Assembly (NCBI GenBank): GCA_037447655.1
Contig: JBBHKE010003492.1
Coordinates: 96,433 to 160,432, forward strand
Origin: Zygnema cylindricum
Lineage: Eukaryota > Streptophyta > Zygnematophyceae > Zygnematales > Zygnemataceae
Length of the DNA stretch: 64,000 nt
Reading direction: 5' to 3'
The notes under the pieces were generated by a model. The model was not told the origin of the DNA, made no database searches, and saw only the letters and a list, made by a program, of their open reading frames with translations. The translations under genes and the position numbers were made by a program. This document shows, in pieces, positions 32,040 through 44,040 of the stretch (position 1 is its first letter; the number at the start of each line of letters is the position of its first letter).

Positions 32040-33357
32040 AGTATGGTATATTATTGGATCCCCATAGCCTGTTCATGTGTTACATGTATGTGGGTGATGT
32101 ACCAAGTGATAAGTCCAGAGTTTTGATTTGGTTAAAATCGTCATAAATCGATGCTTTAACGGGTTAGCCAACACTAATCAAATTCCTGCTCGACAAGTTA
32201 TATATCATGCATTCAGTTATGATACAATAACAAATGTTTTATTGATATAGAATTAAAGCTTCTTTCGTGATATTGTTGCTAATTGTCTTGATAACTTCTC
32301 TGTCAATTGACGGTCGTGAGTGGTACCTCACAATCGAGATGATGTTTCCAAATGTGCTCGACGTATTTTCATTGCTAATCGTTCTGCTTTGGCATATTCC
32401 TTACACTGTTTCATGTTGTTAGAGCGTTTATGCACCACACATTAACACCATGATAAGTACACAAGTTCAACAACTTTGACACAAGCCGTCATCACTATTT
32501 CCAGGATGTCTAGAGACAATATATTGTTTGAACAATCAAAATCTAAACAGCACTACGGTCCATTCACAATACACGGTTATTCAGCATCAGAGTCCAGAAT
32601 GTCAAACTGAATCATTATTATTAAACCCAAGAAACTACATAAGACTTTCATGTAAGATCTATTGTTTTAGATATCTAGCTCTCAAAATGACTCCAAAAAA
32701 ATCTAATCATACACACCACAACTCTGACGACACGAGACAAAAGTCTTAAAAACACAAACATCTGGAGAGCTAAAAAGACGATTCTTCAACTGGAAAAATA
32801 AAAACTTATGTTTAATGCCTACCTTCTACCTTGTACACATAGACCTATATAAACATCCCAAGCGCACATCCTAGTTCTTTCTCACTCGTTGCAACCACAA
32901 AAGAAACATTTGGAACTACCGACCGTCCTACCATCCAATCAGTTTCAACATTTTGAATAGTAAAGATGAAGTTTCTGAAACTGATGTTTAGGAAGATGCG
33001 CATTTGACCATCACTTGTACCTTAGTTTTAACAATGTTGAACTGAAACTCTATAAGAAAGCTACAACAAGAGCAAATCCTTGCTCGAAATGGTTCTTTAC
33101 AAATGAACAAGTTTTAAGAATGAACCATATTGATAAACCATAGTACTCAACTGTCTTCCCAGTTTCACTGATTTGGTCATTCTCACTATTTTCGGCCTAT
33201 TCAATACTACCTTTACTGCTACTTATCAAGCATCCCACTTGATCCGAAGAGAAGGCTAACATGCTCTGCATCAAATCTTTGTCTATTCAGCTCACGCTCG
33301 CTATCTCTCCCTCTCCCTCTCTCTCGCACTACCTCACTCGTGGGATCCTCTTCAAGT
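32040..33357. other. Intergenic, no gene seen
   Basis: AT-rich unique-looking sequence up to the 3' end of the F-box gene. Its right part (about 33100-33357) may be the 3' UTR of that gene. A CTCTCCCTCTCTC tract lies at 33305-33326 in the F-box C-terminal coding antisense region. Confidence 0.4.
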
Positions 33358-36300
33358 CTAGGCCCATCCTTGACTTCTGTTCTCCTGTCCCGTGGCATTC
33401 TGCTGGAGCTGAACGAGATCAGAGAGAGACAATCGACGGAAGCGAATAATGAAATTGACTTCTTTCCAAAGAAAAGAAAACCGACCACTTTTCTCCACCA
33501 ATAGCTGCCCACTGACCCAAGAAGGACGTCTGTAATTATAACCAGCCACTCGCCCTTCACCTTGGTATCTGCACACGCTAAAACCAGCTCATATCAGCCA
33601 AAAAAAAAAAATACAGCAATAAATAATGGATGAAACAAACACCGATGGATCAACCACGGGACAGGGAAGAGTAAAAGTCTCATGATGTGACATCAGCCAT
33701 AGAGAATGAATGCAAAAGAAAAAGTAAAAACTGGTAAACAAGCTAAAAACATGCGATGACACAAACATTGGAGTTTTCCATTCCCTGACTGAAGAACAAA
33801 GGATGTACACATTTGAGCGAGTTAAGAACTTACGTTGTTACAAAGCTTGGAATTTCCCATTCCCCCTCTTCGGCATGACCGGCACTCATAGCCGCAAGTT
33901 GCTGATGATCCGGAGGAGGCTCCAAATTTTCAGACTCCAAAGAAGCCGTGAAAGTCACTTTCCCACAGGGAACATTAGGGTCACCTGAACAAGACATATG
34001 AAAAATAAATGCATTAACAAAAAGAGATCAGCATCAATCTTCTAACTAACAATAGTACCCACGGTCTCTAATATGACACACAGGGCAGAAATATGAGAGC
34101 AATTTAAGCTTAAAAAGGATGTAGAACCACATAACTTAAACAATTATCTGATTACATTTCTCCCTGACAACCATAAAGAAAAACACAAATAAGCTTCTTG
34201 AAAAGACATTCAGCTCAAAACATTTTCCATGGCTATCTAAACTTCAAAATGATTTCGTACAAGAATAGATAACAAAGCTTCAGAAAAGCTCCTCCACCAA
34301 ATGGCAAATAAAAATCATACCGAGTACTTTGGTGGCCACAATCTTCCCCTCGTCCGTATAATGGATATTTAAAATCTCCAAACCATGAGGGCCATAGACT
34401 CCACTCCATAAGCCTGCAAGTTCCTTTCCCTTGCAAGGTACATCCACTCTCAATCTTGAATACTTGGACTTCGGAACCGCCACTCTCTTCATAAGCCTCT
34501 GAGGCTTGTCTTCACCTTCACCTGAAATTCCTAAAGCACCTCCTCCAATAGGATCTTGCAAACTCTCCTCAGAAGGCACTCTCCTATTAGGGCCTCCGGT
34601 TGCCAATCTGAGGAGGTACTGCACAGCTCTGTGTCGCAACTCTTGATTTCCATGAGCATGTTCATTTCCATTTCCATTTCCGTTTCCAATACCGTTCCCA
34701 ATTTCAGGCCCATTTCCCTGATTCACCAATCCGTTCTGCACTCTGTTCCCAACTCCATTCTCAATCCCATTACCAAACCTGTTCCCAAACCGATGTCCGT
34801 TTCCAATTCCATTTCTGTTTCCAGCTCTCATTTCCCCGTTTCCATGACCATTCCCATTGGCAACATTAGCTGCGACAGCTGGCACTGCTGGTTCTGGCGC
34901 TGGAAGAGCGACGTGTGGCGCATCCTCGGCAAGCCACATGGTTCGCATTAACTGCTGCTGGTAGAGCTGCTCTCGCAGACGGCCCTGTCTCTGATGCTCC
35001 TGAACTTCCACTGCCGCAGCAACTTCCTCCAGAGCCGTTGCTCTGACCTCGGCCTGAACACAGGACGAAAATGGATCAATTAATGGATGAAGGGATTGAA
35101 GGGGAGTGGACAGAATAAAAGGGAGACTGAAAAGAGAATGAAGGGACAAGTAATGGAAGAAGAGTGGATGAAGGACGGATGGTAACAATGGAAAGTAGAT
35201 TGAAGGAACTGTAAGGGCAATGAAAAAATTGAAAAGTGGATGAAGGGAATAACAGGGGGTGGGAGAAATAAAAGGGAGACTGAAAGAAGAATGACCGGAA
35301 GAAGAGTGGATTGAGGGTGAATGAATGGATTGAAGGGTGAACAAAAAGAACAGAAAGTGGAGATTTAAGGACATCAACAAATGGTGAGAAGGTGCATGAA
35401 GGGATTGAAGTGGACACAGAGGTTATCGATAGATGTTCGAGTATCTAGATGGACAGACCAGTTAAAGACGGCATCTTAAAAAAACAAACAAGGATATGGC
35501 CAAAAAAATGTGAAACAATTCACATTTTCCTGTTGTAAGTGTGAAACAGTAACTGCACCTAACTATACGAATCACACGATTGCTGACCCACTGAGAATAA
35601 CCCGACTGTATGCAAAGGGAAACCAGACAGATTATAAAACCTTGTTAAGCACCGTGACTGATTTAAAGATAACTGCAAATAACTCTCAACCAAGTAAAAC
35701 TGCCACTACCCTTAAGCAATAACCAAATCAAATACCCGCCAAATATACTCAAAACGGCTCAGACAGCTTCAACACTATTAGCTTCTCATCCAGCCTAGGA
35801 AAACATAAAACCTAATGAAAGCAAAAAACTCCTACCTGTTCTTGAGCCTCAGTGGCTGGCATGTGAGCTGATTCCGGGCCTGTGTGTGTCTCCAAATGGA
35901 ACTCAGAGTGGCAATCTGACTCCCAGACAATTGCTCCCGGGAGAGGGACTTCCTGTTGACCTCCCCTTCCTGTCAACAGGGCCACTCGCGACGAACCGTC
36001 ACACTCTCCCACGACTTCAAAAAGTCTCATGCACACTAATCCTTGAGCTGTAACCATCCATTGCCACACACCAAAAAAAAAAAAAAAAACCTCGGTTTGT
36101 CAGTGGGAGTGTCCAGCAAATAGTTCCAATCCAGACAGTCAAATGGACGTCAGTAAAACGTTATTTCAAACCATTGTAACCAAAACCTAGAAGCATTTGG
36201 TTCCATGACATAGAAAGCAAACTAACATAATCTCTTAAAAAAACTGATGAAGAAAAAGGAAAACAACAAATTGAAGGAAAAAAATCAGAGCCTCACAAAA

Positions 36301-37265
36301 TATCATTAATGCAGCCAAAATGATGAAGGCATTCGCATTTAAACCGCTCGCATGTCAACTCACACAAAAAGTTGAAACAAACAGAGATCATAAACCTAAC
36401 CAAAAAGCTTCAACTATTAAACTTATCAAACAAAATAGAATTATGTTGAAATTTCTTACCCATCCATTCTGGCATAATCCTGAAGGCCACAACAGAAAGA
36501 TTCCCCTGCAATAAGCAAAAAAAACAACCAAAAAATAATCATACAGAAGGTAAGAATTTGGTGTTGATAAATTAACAACCAAAAAGAAACCCAACTTCGA
36601 AAAAACAGAAAAGCTCCAGGTCAAACTCACAAAAAACATGTCCCAAAAAATCAACATTTGTTTCAAATGGAGGAGATTTTATTCAGTGAGCAGAACTTAC
36701 TACTGATCTACAACATTCAGAGTTGTCAGAACTCAGAAACCTTCCAGGAAAGACTCTCCAACAACTTGCTGACGTATCCTATCCAACACAGGCCAATCAA
36801 ACAACTGTACAACACTAAATTATTGTTGCTTACCCAAGTAACATACAAAAGCCCTCCCCTTGGAGCCAATTCCTGGGCACTCCATGCTCCGATCACCGAA
36901 TCAAAACTGTTCAGTAACCGAAAAAGTGCTTTCGGAGAATTAACTTTTGCCGCCCAATCCTGGAGTGACACGTTGCAGCTCCATTTTCTACAGAGCTTCA
37001 TCCACACATCGCTAGAATCCACCACATTCAGAAGTAAAGAACAGGTCGAACTAAGATTTATGACATCTCGATGGTCCAAAAACGAAGCTATATGGGCTAA
37101 GGCATCCGCATGCATGTGAAGCAGCTCCATTTTTTTGCCTCCAAAAGTTTTCCTGTCAGGTTGTTGTTCACTGCTTCCTGGCTCCAGATATCGTCCTCCT
37201 ACACCTCCTCCTCTTTCAGCTATGCCGGAAGACGAAGAAAGTTTACTTCTCTTCCTATCCTTCAT
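33358..37265 (-). CDS. F-box protein, FBXO31/At5g39450-like (six exons)
   Basis: Substrate-binding subunit of an SCF ubiquitin ligase by family. Exons (minus strand): 37265-36834, 36505-36460, 36047-35836, 35053-34321, 33984-33834, 33568-33358, with consistent GT-AG sites and phases; 594 aa if the start is 37265 (alternative start ATG at 37130, just before the F-box). F-box: HADALAHIASFLDHRDVINLSSTC. C-terminal domain: GLLYVTW-GNLSVVAFRIMPEWM-AQGLVCMRLFEV, AGLWSGVYGPHGLEILNIHYT, ATKVLG-DPNVPCGKVTFTA and TYQGEGRVAGYNYRRPSWVSGQLL...FLWKEV, the pattern of FBXO31 and its plant relatives. The middle of exon 4 holds a Gly-Asn repeat (about 34630-34860). The target is unknown. Confidence 0.9.
35060..35420. 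repeat. Purine-rich imperfect repeats in F-box gene intron 3
   Basis: Plus strand is almost all A/G with recurring GGATTGAAGG, AAAGGGAGACTGAAA, GAAGAGTGGAT blocks of roughly 30-60 bp. It reads open on the minus strand (Ser/Phe/Pro rich) but lies between a good acceptor at 35054-35055 and the previous exon, so I treat it as intron. Confidence 0.7.
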
Positions 37266-37625
37266 CAGAAAAAGCCAAAAGAGGTGATTTGGGCTGTGGC
37301 AGGAAAAATCCTGAAAAGTAATTTTCACAGAGAGGCGGAAAAAAACGAGTAGTCACCGTGAACCTTGGATAAAAAAAATAAACTTCAACTTTCACTTATT
37401 TTCGTAAAAAAACCTACTCGTCTTCTGTCCTACTGCCCTGACAAAATCTTCCGAGTAACTATCCTTCCTCTATTGCTTTCGCTCCCTCAGACCGTATTCA
37501 ACCCTAAAAATAACCTTGACAGCCTGTGAGAAGGGAGCCAATGAGAGAGCAAGAAGAAGCTTCACGGGAGGGTTATATGAAAGGTATCCTACAAATGGAG
37601 AAAGAGCAAGAGATGTACACAATCT
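37266..37625. promoter_or_regulatory. Possible bidirectional promoter region
   Basis: 360 bp between the F-box start (-) and the candidate small gene (+). No TATA box or known motif is clear; the role is inferred only from divergent gene starts. Confidence 0.3.
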
Positions 37626-38592
37626 ATGGCCTTTGCTGTCCTTAACGAAACTGAACTGGTGCTGCTTGAGAAATGGACCAGATTCATTGAACAAGCGCTG
37701 GATTCAAATGATGTACGGAGGTACGGCTCGGTAAAGGTTGGGAAGGGCTGTACTGGCAATGAAGCAGATGGAGTAATGGGAGAACACGACTCCGGTTTGA
37801 GACTTTGGTACGGCTTCAGATGTGGCGAAACTGTAGCCGTCCCACGCCTTGAAAACGATTGGCGGAAAAGATAGGGGTCACAGCCTAGCCTTTTTGCAGA
37901 ATCTTTGGAACAGAAGATTATATAACCATAGTTCAAAAGTAGGCGTTTCTATTGTAGGCCTTTTGTAGACGCCTTTGTCGTAAGTTGTGTTATGGGTTTT
38001 TCATGTGATCTTCTTAAATCGCTAATTTGATCAGTGACTGTCCGATCGTCCGAATCTGACGGTTTAAATAAAAAATACTTCAAAACTCACAGAAAAATAA
38101 TATTTTGTCCGAATGTTTTTCAAATTTTAGACATGACGTTTAATTCTCTACAGTACAGTACTGTATCGATCGATGTGCAACTCAACCATGTTACTATTTT
38201 TTTTCATTTTACGACCAATACAATATGAGTCTTAAGGTCATATTGTATGTTTTGCGAACAATAGGCATATTGTTTTGCCTACTTTCACCTACTTTTGAAC
38301 TATGTATATAACGAACTCTGACGAGTAATTCTATGCAGTTTCGGCTCTTCCCTGACAGTTCTATGATCGAACTGATGGCATCGCGTTTGCGGACGAAGCA
38401 AGTGGGGCGGGACACATAGCGGAGGATCCGGGGAAGCCAATGAAATGGGAGAATGCTCTGTACGAATCTTACTTTAGGTACAGGAGCCGGGACGGAGATA
38501 TTATTCAGGGGGGGCGGATCTTGCCAGGAAAATGGTGGGCCTGCAATGCGAGGTGGATGTCACGATTCGGCGTCGGCTTTCTATGGAACTGA
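37626..38592 (+). CDS. Hypothetical small protein, two exons
   Basis: Exon 1 37626-37730 (MAFAVLNETELVLLEKWTRF...RRYGS) ends at a GTAAAG donor; exon 2 38359-38592 follows a CCTGACAG acceptor (FYDRTDGIAFADEASGAGH ... ENALYESYFRYRSRDGDIIQ ... TGA), both phase 0; 112 aa. Exon 2 is GC-richer than its surroundings. The intron holds a hAT-like MITE. I do not recognise the family. It could instead be a fragment, or exon 1 could run on to 37874. Confidence 0.4.
37927..38304. mobile_element. hAT-like MITE (CATAGTTCAAAAGTAGG ends), copy 1
   Basis: 378 bp with inverted ends CATAGTTCAAAAGTAGGCG / CACCTACTTTTGAACTATG and a perfect 8-bp duplication TATATAAC (37919-37926, 38305-38312). Lies in the intron of the candidate gene 37626-38592. 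Confidence 0.92.
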
Positions 38593-39263
38593 GAATCTGT
38601 TCGTAAAGGACCGTCAGATTTTATGCGGGTAGTGGATACACATGTATCCTGCTGAAGTTTCGGCCTATCTTTGAAAAGGTTCGTGAATATCAATCTTTGA
38701 AGGAAATTTTGTACTGCTAGGACTTCTTCCCATGTGACATATCAAGCACATGGATCGAACTTAATGAGCAGGTCGATTGAGCGGTTAAAAAGAAATCCAG
38801 ACGTGTGCGTGAATTTAAAAATCTTGTAGGAACTGAGGACCTATTCCAGAACCTAAGTGTTTCAAGAGACGCCGCCACGTGTTCACAGTGACTCGTGAAA
38901 CGCAGTTTCTGAATCAACGAACTGCTACTATGACTAGGAAAAAAGTACCAATCTACCTGAAGTGCCGCGCTGGCATCTTCTGGTTCACTTGGATTGAAGG
39001 TAATTTTCCGCACCTAAAAGAAACATAAGCAGACAAACTGGATTGAAGAGACTGTCGTAAACATGGAAACCGACTCTTCTGATTCTGGTCCCTCAAGTCA
39101 TGGGGACAAAAATAAAGGCTTCTGATTGGTTCCTTTGACACTTGAAACCAACAATAATATTAGAACCGGGCGACCTAACGAGATTCTTTCAGCGAACAGT
39201 ATCAACCCGCTCTCAAAAAGTTCCAAATTACTTATGTTACCGTACAGCTACGGCTAGTTGAAC
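38593..39263. other. Intergenic, no confident gene
   Basis: Contains a minus-strand ATG frame MRKITFNPSEPEDASAALQ ending at a CAG|GTAGAT donor (39013-38957) and a possible following exon (KLRFTSHCEHVAASLETL, about 38905-38830). I could not extend these into a gene. Confidence 0.3.
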
Positions 39264-40418
39264 CATAGTTCAAAAGTAGGCGTTTCAATTGTAGGCCTTT
39301 TGTCGGCGCCTTTATCGTAAGTTGTGTTATGGGCTTTTCATGTGATCTTCTTAAGTCGCTACTTTGATCGGCGACCGTCCGTTCGTCCGAATCTGACGAT
39401 AGTCCTATCGTAAGTTGTGTTATGGGCTTTTCATGTGATCTTCTTAGATCGCTACTTTGATCAGAGACCGTCCGATCGTCCGAATCTGACGGTTTAAATA
39501 AAAAATACCTCAAAACTCACAGAAAAATAATTTTTTGTCCGAATGTTTTTTAAAATTTAGACATGACGTTTAATTCTCTATCGAACGATGTGCAACTCAA
39601 CCCTGTTACTTTTTTATTTCATTTTGCGGCCAATACAATATGGGTCTTAAGGGTATATTCAATAGTTGTTCAAATCGCGCGATTTTTTCCTTTTTTCCGA
39701 TTAAAACGTATAATTCGTGACTTTTGAATAAATCGGAAAAAAACGTGATGTACTTTCTGTCCGGTAAATTGAACGGAGAATTTATGTAAAAGGTACAACG
39801 TTTACCGTAAATTGTACGGTTTTGTACGTTAATGTACGGAATTTAGCGAAAACACACGTCGCAATTATTGGTATTTTCTGTCTATTAAACTGAACAGGAA
39901 ATACACGGAACATGTACGTCATTTTTCAAAAATGTACGGACAGTTTCGAAAAGAGACGTTTGAAATGTCACACTATTTGCGCGCGGTAAGTTTGAAAAAT
40001 GTACGTACGTCTAATTCAATTATTTTTGAAAGAAGCCGCCATGGAATGTTAAAAATCTGTCAGGGATTTGCCTGTCAGATAGTATCAGACAGACGGACTT
40101 TGACAAAAATATTGCGTTGGCCGAGACTTGAGCTTGGCTCTACGCTCTTCCATTATAGCATCTTTCGCATTTGTAACGGAAAACTTACAAACTACGATAT
40201 TATTTAAAATTCATTTTTGTTTACATGTACGGAATAGTACGGACAAAAATTCATTAACGATTTTTACGATTTTTTCAAAAGGTTCAATGCGTTTGTTACG
40301 TATAATTCGCCGTGATTAAATCGTTCGCACTAAACGTCGTGAACAACTATGGTATATTGTATTTTTTGCGTACAATAGGCATATTGTATGGGCGACTCTC
40401 ACCTACTTTTGAACTATG
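39264..40418. mobile_element. hAT-like element (CATAGTTCAAAAGTAGG ends), copy 2 (1155 bp)
   Basis: Same inverted ends as 37927-38304 with perfect 8-bp duplication AGTTGAAC (39256-39263, 40419-40426). The left part contains a ~93-bp tandem duplication (ATCGTAAGTTGTGTTATGGG at about 39313 and 39406); the middle (about 39660-40330) is extra sequence rich in GTACGG. No transposase frame. Confidence 0.92.
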
Positions 40419-40429
40419 AGTTGAACAAT

Positions 40430-40969
40430 TACACCGCGAATCGTTATTAGTGTCAAAGTTTAAATAGTGTTGAAGAAAATTTACCGTAATTGATGCTAAT
40501 TAAGAATTTGAAATTAAAAAAAAAAAATGTGTATTCTAATTTCGGCGTTTATGCTAATTTGGGAACAGCAAAAATGGAATATTCGTCGTACGATTATACA
40601 CACTAATATATGTATCCGTACAAAAAATTAGAAATTGTACGCCGTCGCGAATTTAAAATATCCGTACATGCTATACTAATTTACGTGTCAAACTAATCCC
40701 GTTTTTTTTAGCGCACGTATGCGTGGCCGTCTGATTTAATTCATTTTTTGTAAAATTTCACTTGAAAAGGTACAGTTATGTACGGTCTGATATCGACCGT
40801 ACACCACACTATTTATATTTTATGGTACTTTCGGGCTTTTCTTTATTTTGTACGGCACCTTAATTAACGTCAAGGAAAAATTAAAATCATGTATCCTATT
40901 TGAAAAAAAAAATCAAAATTTTAAGAACCCAAATTAGTGACTTTGACACTAATAACGATTCGCGGTCTA
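40430..40969. mobile_element. TA-flanked MITE, CACCGCG family, copy 5 (540 bp)
   Basis: TACACCGCGAATCGTTATTA at the left and its inverse at the right match over about 30 bp with one change (TAGACCG at the right end). TA at both sides. Sits 12 bp from the hAT-like element above. Confidence 0.88.
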
Positions 40970-41689
40970 CCCTGTCGGACGTCAGGAGATCGTCGCATTT
41001 ATGAACACAATGTACGACTGCGAAAGATTCATTGTCTAGTCATATCGCGATTGCTGCGAATAATACAATGTCACGCGGCATAGGTCACGTGCGTCCGATG
41101 CGATGCTGTCCGTGGGCGACGTGGCTAGAAAAACCGTGCAGTAAAATCCGCGAAAATTGGGCAGCAGGAAAAATCATTCATGGTAACTTTTTTTTAGCAT
41201 CCGTGAGGCGATCGCCCCGTCGAGCCGTCGATGACAACCGTCATCAGGGTGGACGGTCGCCACGTGCTGGCCGAGGACATACGCTCCACACGAGTAAAAA
41301 TAAGTTTAATAACGGACAGCCATTGAAAGCATTCCACGTCTGCGATAGCATGTGACATGGAACAGTGTGGACATAAAATCCAGCAGAATCCCGAATCGGA
41401 GCATCCGATATTCCCCGGTCCTTCCCTGCTGTCCAAGGAAACTTCGTAGTTTTCTACGCTTTGGCGTCTGTCCAAAAGACCGTACATGATACCGTACGAT
41501 CTGCATGGCGCGCTATTCGAAGACCGTGGTTACATTAGGCGGTGTCAGTAAACGTAAAAAATCCGTTTACGCCTTCGTTCCATTGTGTCGGGTCAGTAAC
41601 CGACTTTTTTTCTGCGTGGCACATGTGGTTTCCACGTAAGAATCTATTGGGATCGTGCGAATCTATATAGAAACTTTGACAGCAAAGTG
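40970..41689. other. Intergenic, no gene seen
   Basis: GC-moderate sequence (for example 41080-41300) with open frames on both strands but no recognisable protein and no end structure. Confidence 0.35.
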
Positions 41690-42220
41690 TGACCACATAT
41701 TTGTACCAGCGGAGTAAAAAGTGACTCGTACGAGGTATTCGATAAAATCTGTACGGTCGGACGAAACTTAAGATTTATTAAAGCGTACAAAAATGTCAGA
41801 ATGGTTAGTAGATGGCAACAGGAGCGTGAAATAATATCCTCCGTCAAAGATTTTCTCACGGATTCTGGTGACCTCGCATCCACCCTGGCGTAAGGCACAT
41901 GGCATATGCGACGTGTAGCCATCTCATCGCGCGTTCACCGTAGATATTTTTTAGCTTTTACGTGCGGCAAAATGCTATTCGTTCAGGCCCTAAAAATTGA
42001 CCTCTTTCAGGTAACTTGTTGCAAACTGAAGGGTTCCACCGATGGCGTATCTGATTATGCATCCGACAGTATATGTTTACAACCATAACCTTGGAGAATC
42101 AAATCGATCATTCCGTAACCTTGTTTTTCTGACAAAAAAATAAAATGGTACGGCAATCTACGAAACAGTACGGCTTTCAGTAAGCAACGACATTTTCCCC
42201 CTAATGGAACCTCACCCTAA
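41690..42220. repeat. Dispersed repeat homologous to 12210-12789 plus 19022-19095
   Basis: Uninterrupted counterpart of the repeat split by copia element A. Ends CTAATGGAACCTCACCC-TAA, the Harbinger-like terminus. The conserved open frame (about YEVFDKICTVGRNLRF) differs from its partner mostly at amino-acid-changing sites. Confidence 0.7.
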
Positions 42221-43621
42221 GGGTACTTTCGCATGTGCTAAAGTTACAGTTATTTTCTGTCGTTTTCCTTCATAACTTAGAAAAAAACGAGAAAATACGC
42301 AGTCGTACCAAAAAATTGAAATTACCACCGTACAAGTTGCATTACCTTGAAACTTTAGACGTACAGTACACCGCGAATCGTAATTAGAGTAATGGAAAAA
42401 TTAGAGTTAAAAAACAAAAAAAAAAACAATTAGAGTAATGAACTCCAATTTATGTAAAAGAACTTTTTCACAGTCGAAGTTTACTCTAATTTATTTAAGT
42501 ACTCTATATTGGGTTATGTCGGCAATAAATATCCGCGCTGAAATTATGAACACTAAATTACGTAAACGTACAAAATCTGTCAGTCCGTATAGTTTTGACG
42601 TCATTATGACGCTAGTATTATTTGTCGCGCTGAATGTCAGTTAATGTTCACACTGACGACGATGCTGTCGACGGACGAGAGTTATGCGAACGGCTTTTTT
42701 TCGATGTGATTAATTTTTCGTTTAGTCCGATTTCACGTGCGAGCGCGATTGTATTAAATCATTATTTGTACCTTTTTACTTAAAAAAGTACAGTTTTGCA
42801 CGGTCGAACGTCGTCCGTACTCCACACTATTTAAAACGAACCTATATTACAATTCTGTTACGCTAATTAAACTTACCTAAATTAGAATAATGAAAAAATT
42901 ATAATCATTTACTCTATTTGATGTGATAGAGTCGAAATTTCGAGCGACCGAATTAGAGTAATTTACTCTAATTACGATTCGCGGTGTAGTTTGTCGTCTA
43001 TCGAGATGCAATTTGTCGTTTAGCGCATTTCGACCCATTTTCGCGTCCTTCCAGCACATGTTCAAACTTTACATCAAATTACCTCGCGAGGTGATTTTAA
43101 ATATAGTCCAATAAGGTGAGCGAATAGGCAGATGCTATCGCACGCGCCGGAAGTTTTTTCAATTTTTGTGCTCGGAGTACCAAACAAAAACCCCATTGCA
43201 CGTTTCCAGCCTGTGCGTACTGTTTTCCGTGCGCTGACCGTCTCTCTTAAACAACGTGCCTTCACACATACGCCGTAGGACAAGCATTGGGCACCTGTTG
43301 GCAAGTGGGAAGACGAAAAACGAAACCGCATTTCTGTGCGACAACGAAAGATATTTAAAATTTTTGACACGTCTACAATGTGGCGTACAGACATTACGAA
43401 GTCACCAAAATTGTACAACGTGCGGAGATATGCCCCAAATTGAAGCCGAGTGGAAGTTTCACCACTTCATCTGTCGCATTGTTTCGTACACGTCTACGTA
43501 AGTCACTTTTTAAGTAACAAGTTATTTGCGTTTACATCCGAATGCTCTGAAATTTAGACGGAGAATATTCGCTAAAAAACAAAGTAACAAGACTAAGTTT
43601 CGGATACATGCGAAAGTACCC
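42221..43621. mobile_element. Harbinger-like element with TAA duplication (1401 bp)
   Basis: Inverted ends GGGTACTTTCGCATGT (left) and ACATGCGAAAGTACCC (right), TAA at 42218-42220 and 43622-43624. Holds a nested CACCGCG-family MITE (42367-42988) and a perfect palindrome ACCTCGCGAGGT (43081-43092). No transposase frame recognised. Confidence 0.82.
42367..42988. mobile_element. TA-flanked MITE, CACCGCG family, copy 6 (622 bp)
   Basis: Near-identical to 9667-10286, with the same ends and TA flanks. Nested in the Harbinger-like element, so it inserted later. Contains the frame 42438-42644 discussed under rejected items. Confidence 0.9.
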
Positions 43622-43660
43622 TAAGATCAAAATACGATTAAGACATCACAATCTATAATA

Positions 43661-44040
43661 AGGGCGCGTTTCTATCAGAGAAAAAGTGGGTCACACCGTG
43701 AATTGCTATTAGTGTTGATACATTATTAGAGTAAAGAATAAAATAGTGTTATTCAATCAATTTTAAGTTATACCCTAACGCCAACAAAAATTAGCGCTAA
43801 TTTATAAATCTATCACTACTTTGGATACACATCCCCATATTGGGCGAGTTTATATCAGCGAAAAAGTGAGTCAAACCGTGAATCGCTAATAGTGTAGATA
43901 CATTATAAGAGTAAAGAATACAATTATATAATTAACTCTATTTTAGATTTTAGCCTTAGCGCCCACAAAAATTAACGTTAATTTATAAATCTAACACCGA
44001 TTTGGATACACATCCCCATATTCTACCCGATATAGTCTAT
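43661..44040. repeat. 180-bp tandem duplication
   Basis: AAAAAGTGGGTCACACCGTG at 43681 recurs as AAAAAGTGAGTCAAACCGTG at 43861, exactly 180 bp later, with the following ~140 bp also matching (AGAGTAAAGAATA, CCAACAAAAATTA, GGATACACATCCCCATATT). The second unit and its flank extend homology to 20816-21115. Confidence 0.85.

Noticed and set aside
31679-32146. 155-codon His-rich open frame
   Set aside because: Created by the 20-bp minisatellite, which keeps every plus-strand frame open.
35076-35417. Ser/Phe/Pro-rich frame upstream of F-box exon 4
   Set aside because: Produced by purine-rich intronic repeats; a good acceptor at 35054-35055 and the expected joining of EAQEQ to AEVRATALEE exclude it.
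38717-39013. Minus-strand gene with exon MRKITFNPSEPEDASAALQ
   Set aside because: Start and donor look plausible, but I could not find connecting exons or a family, so it is only noted.
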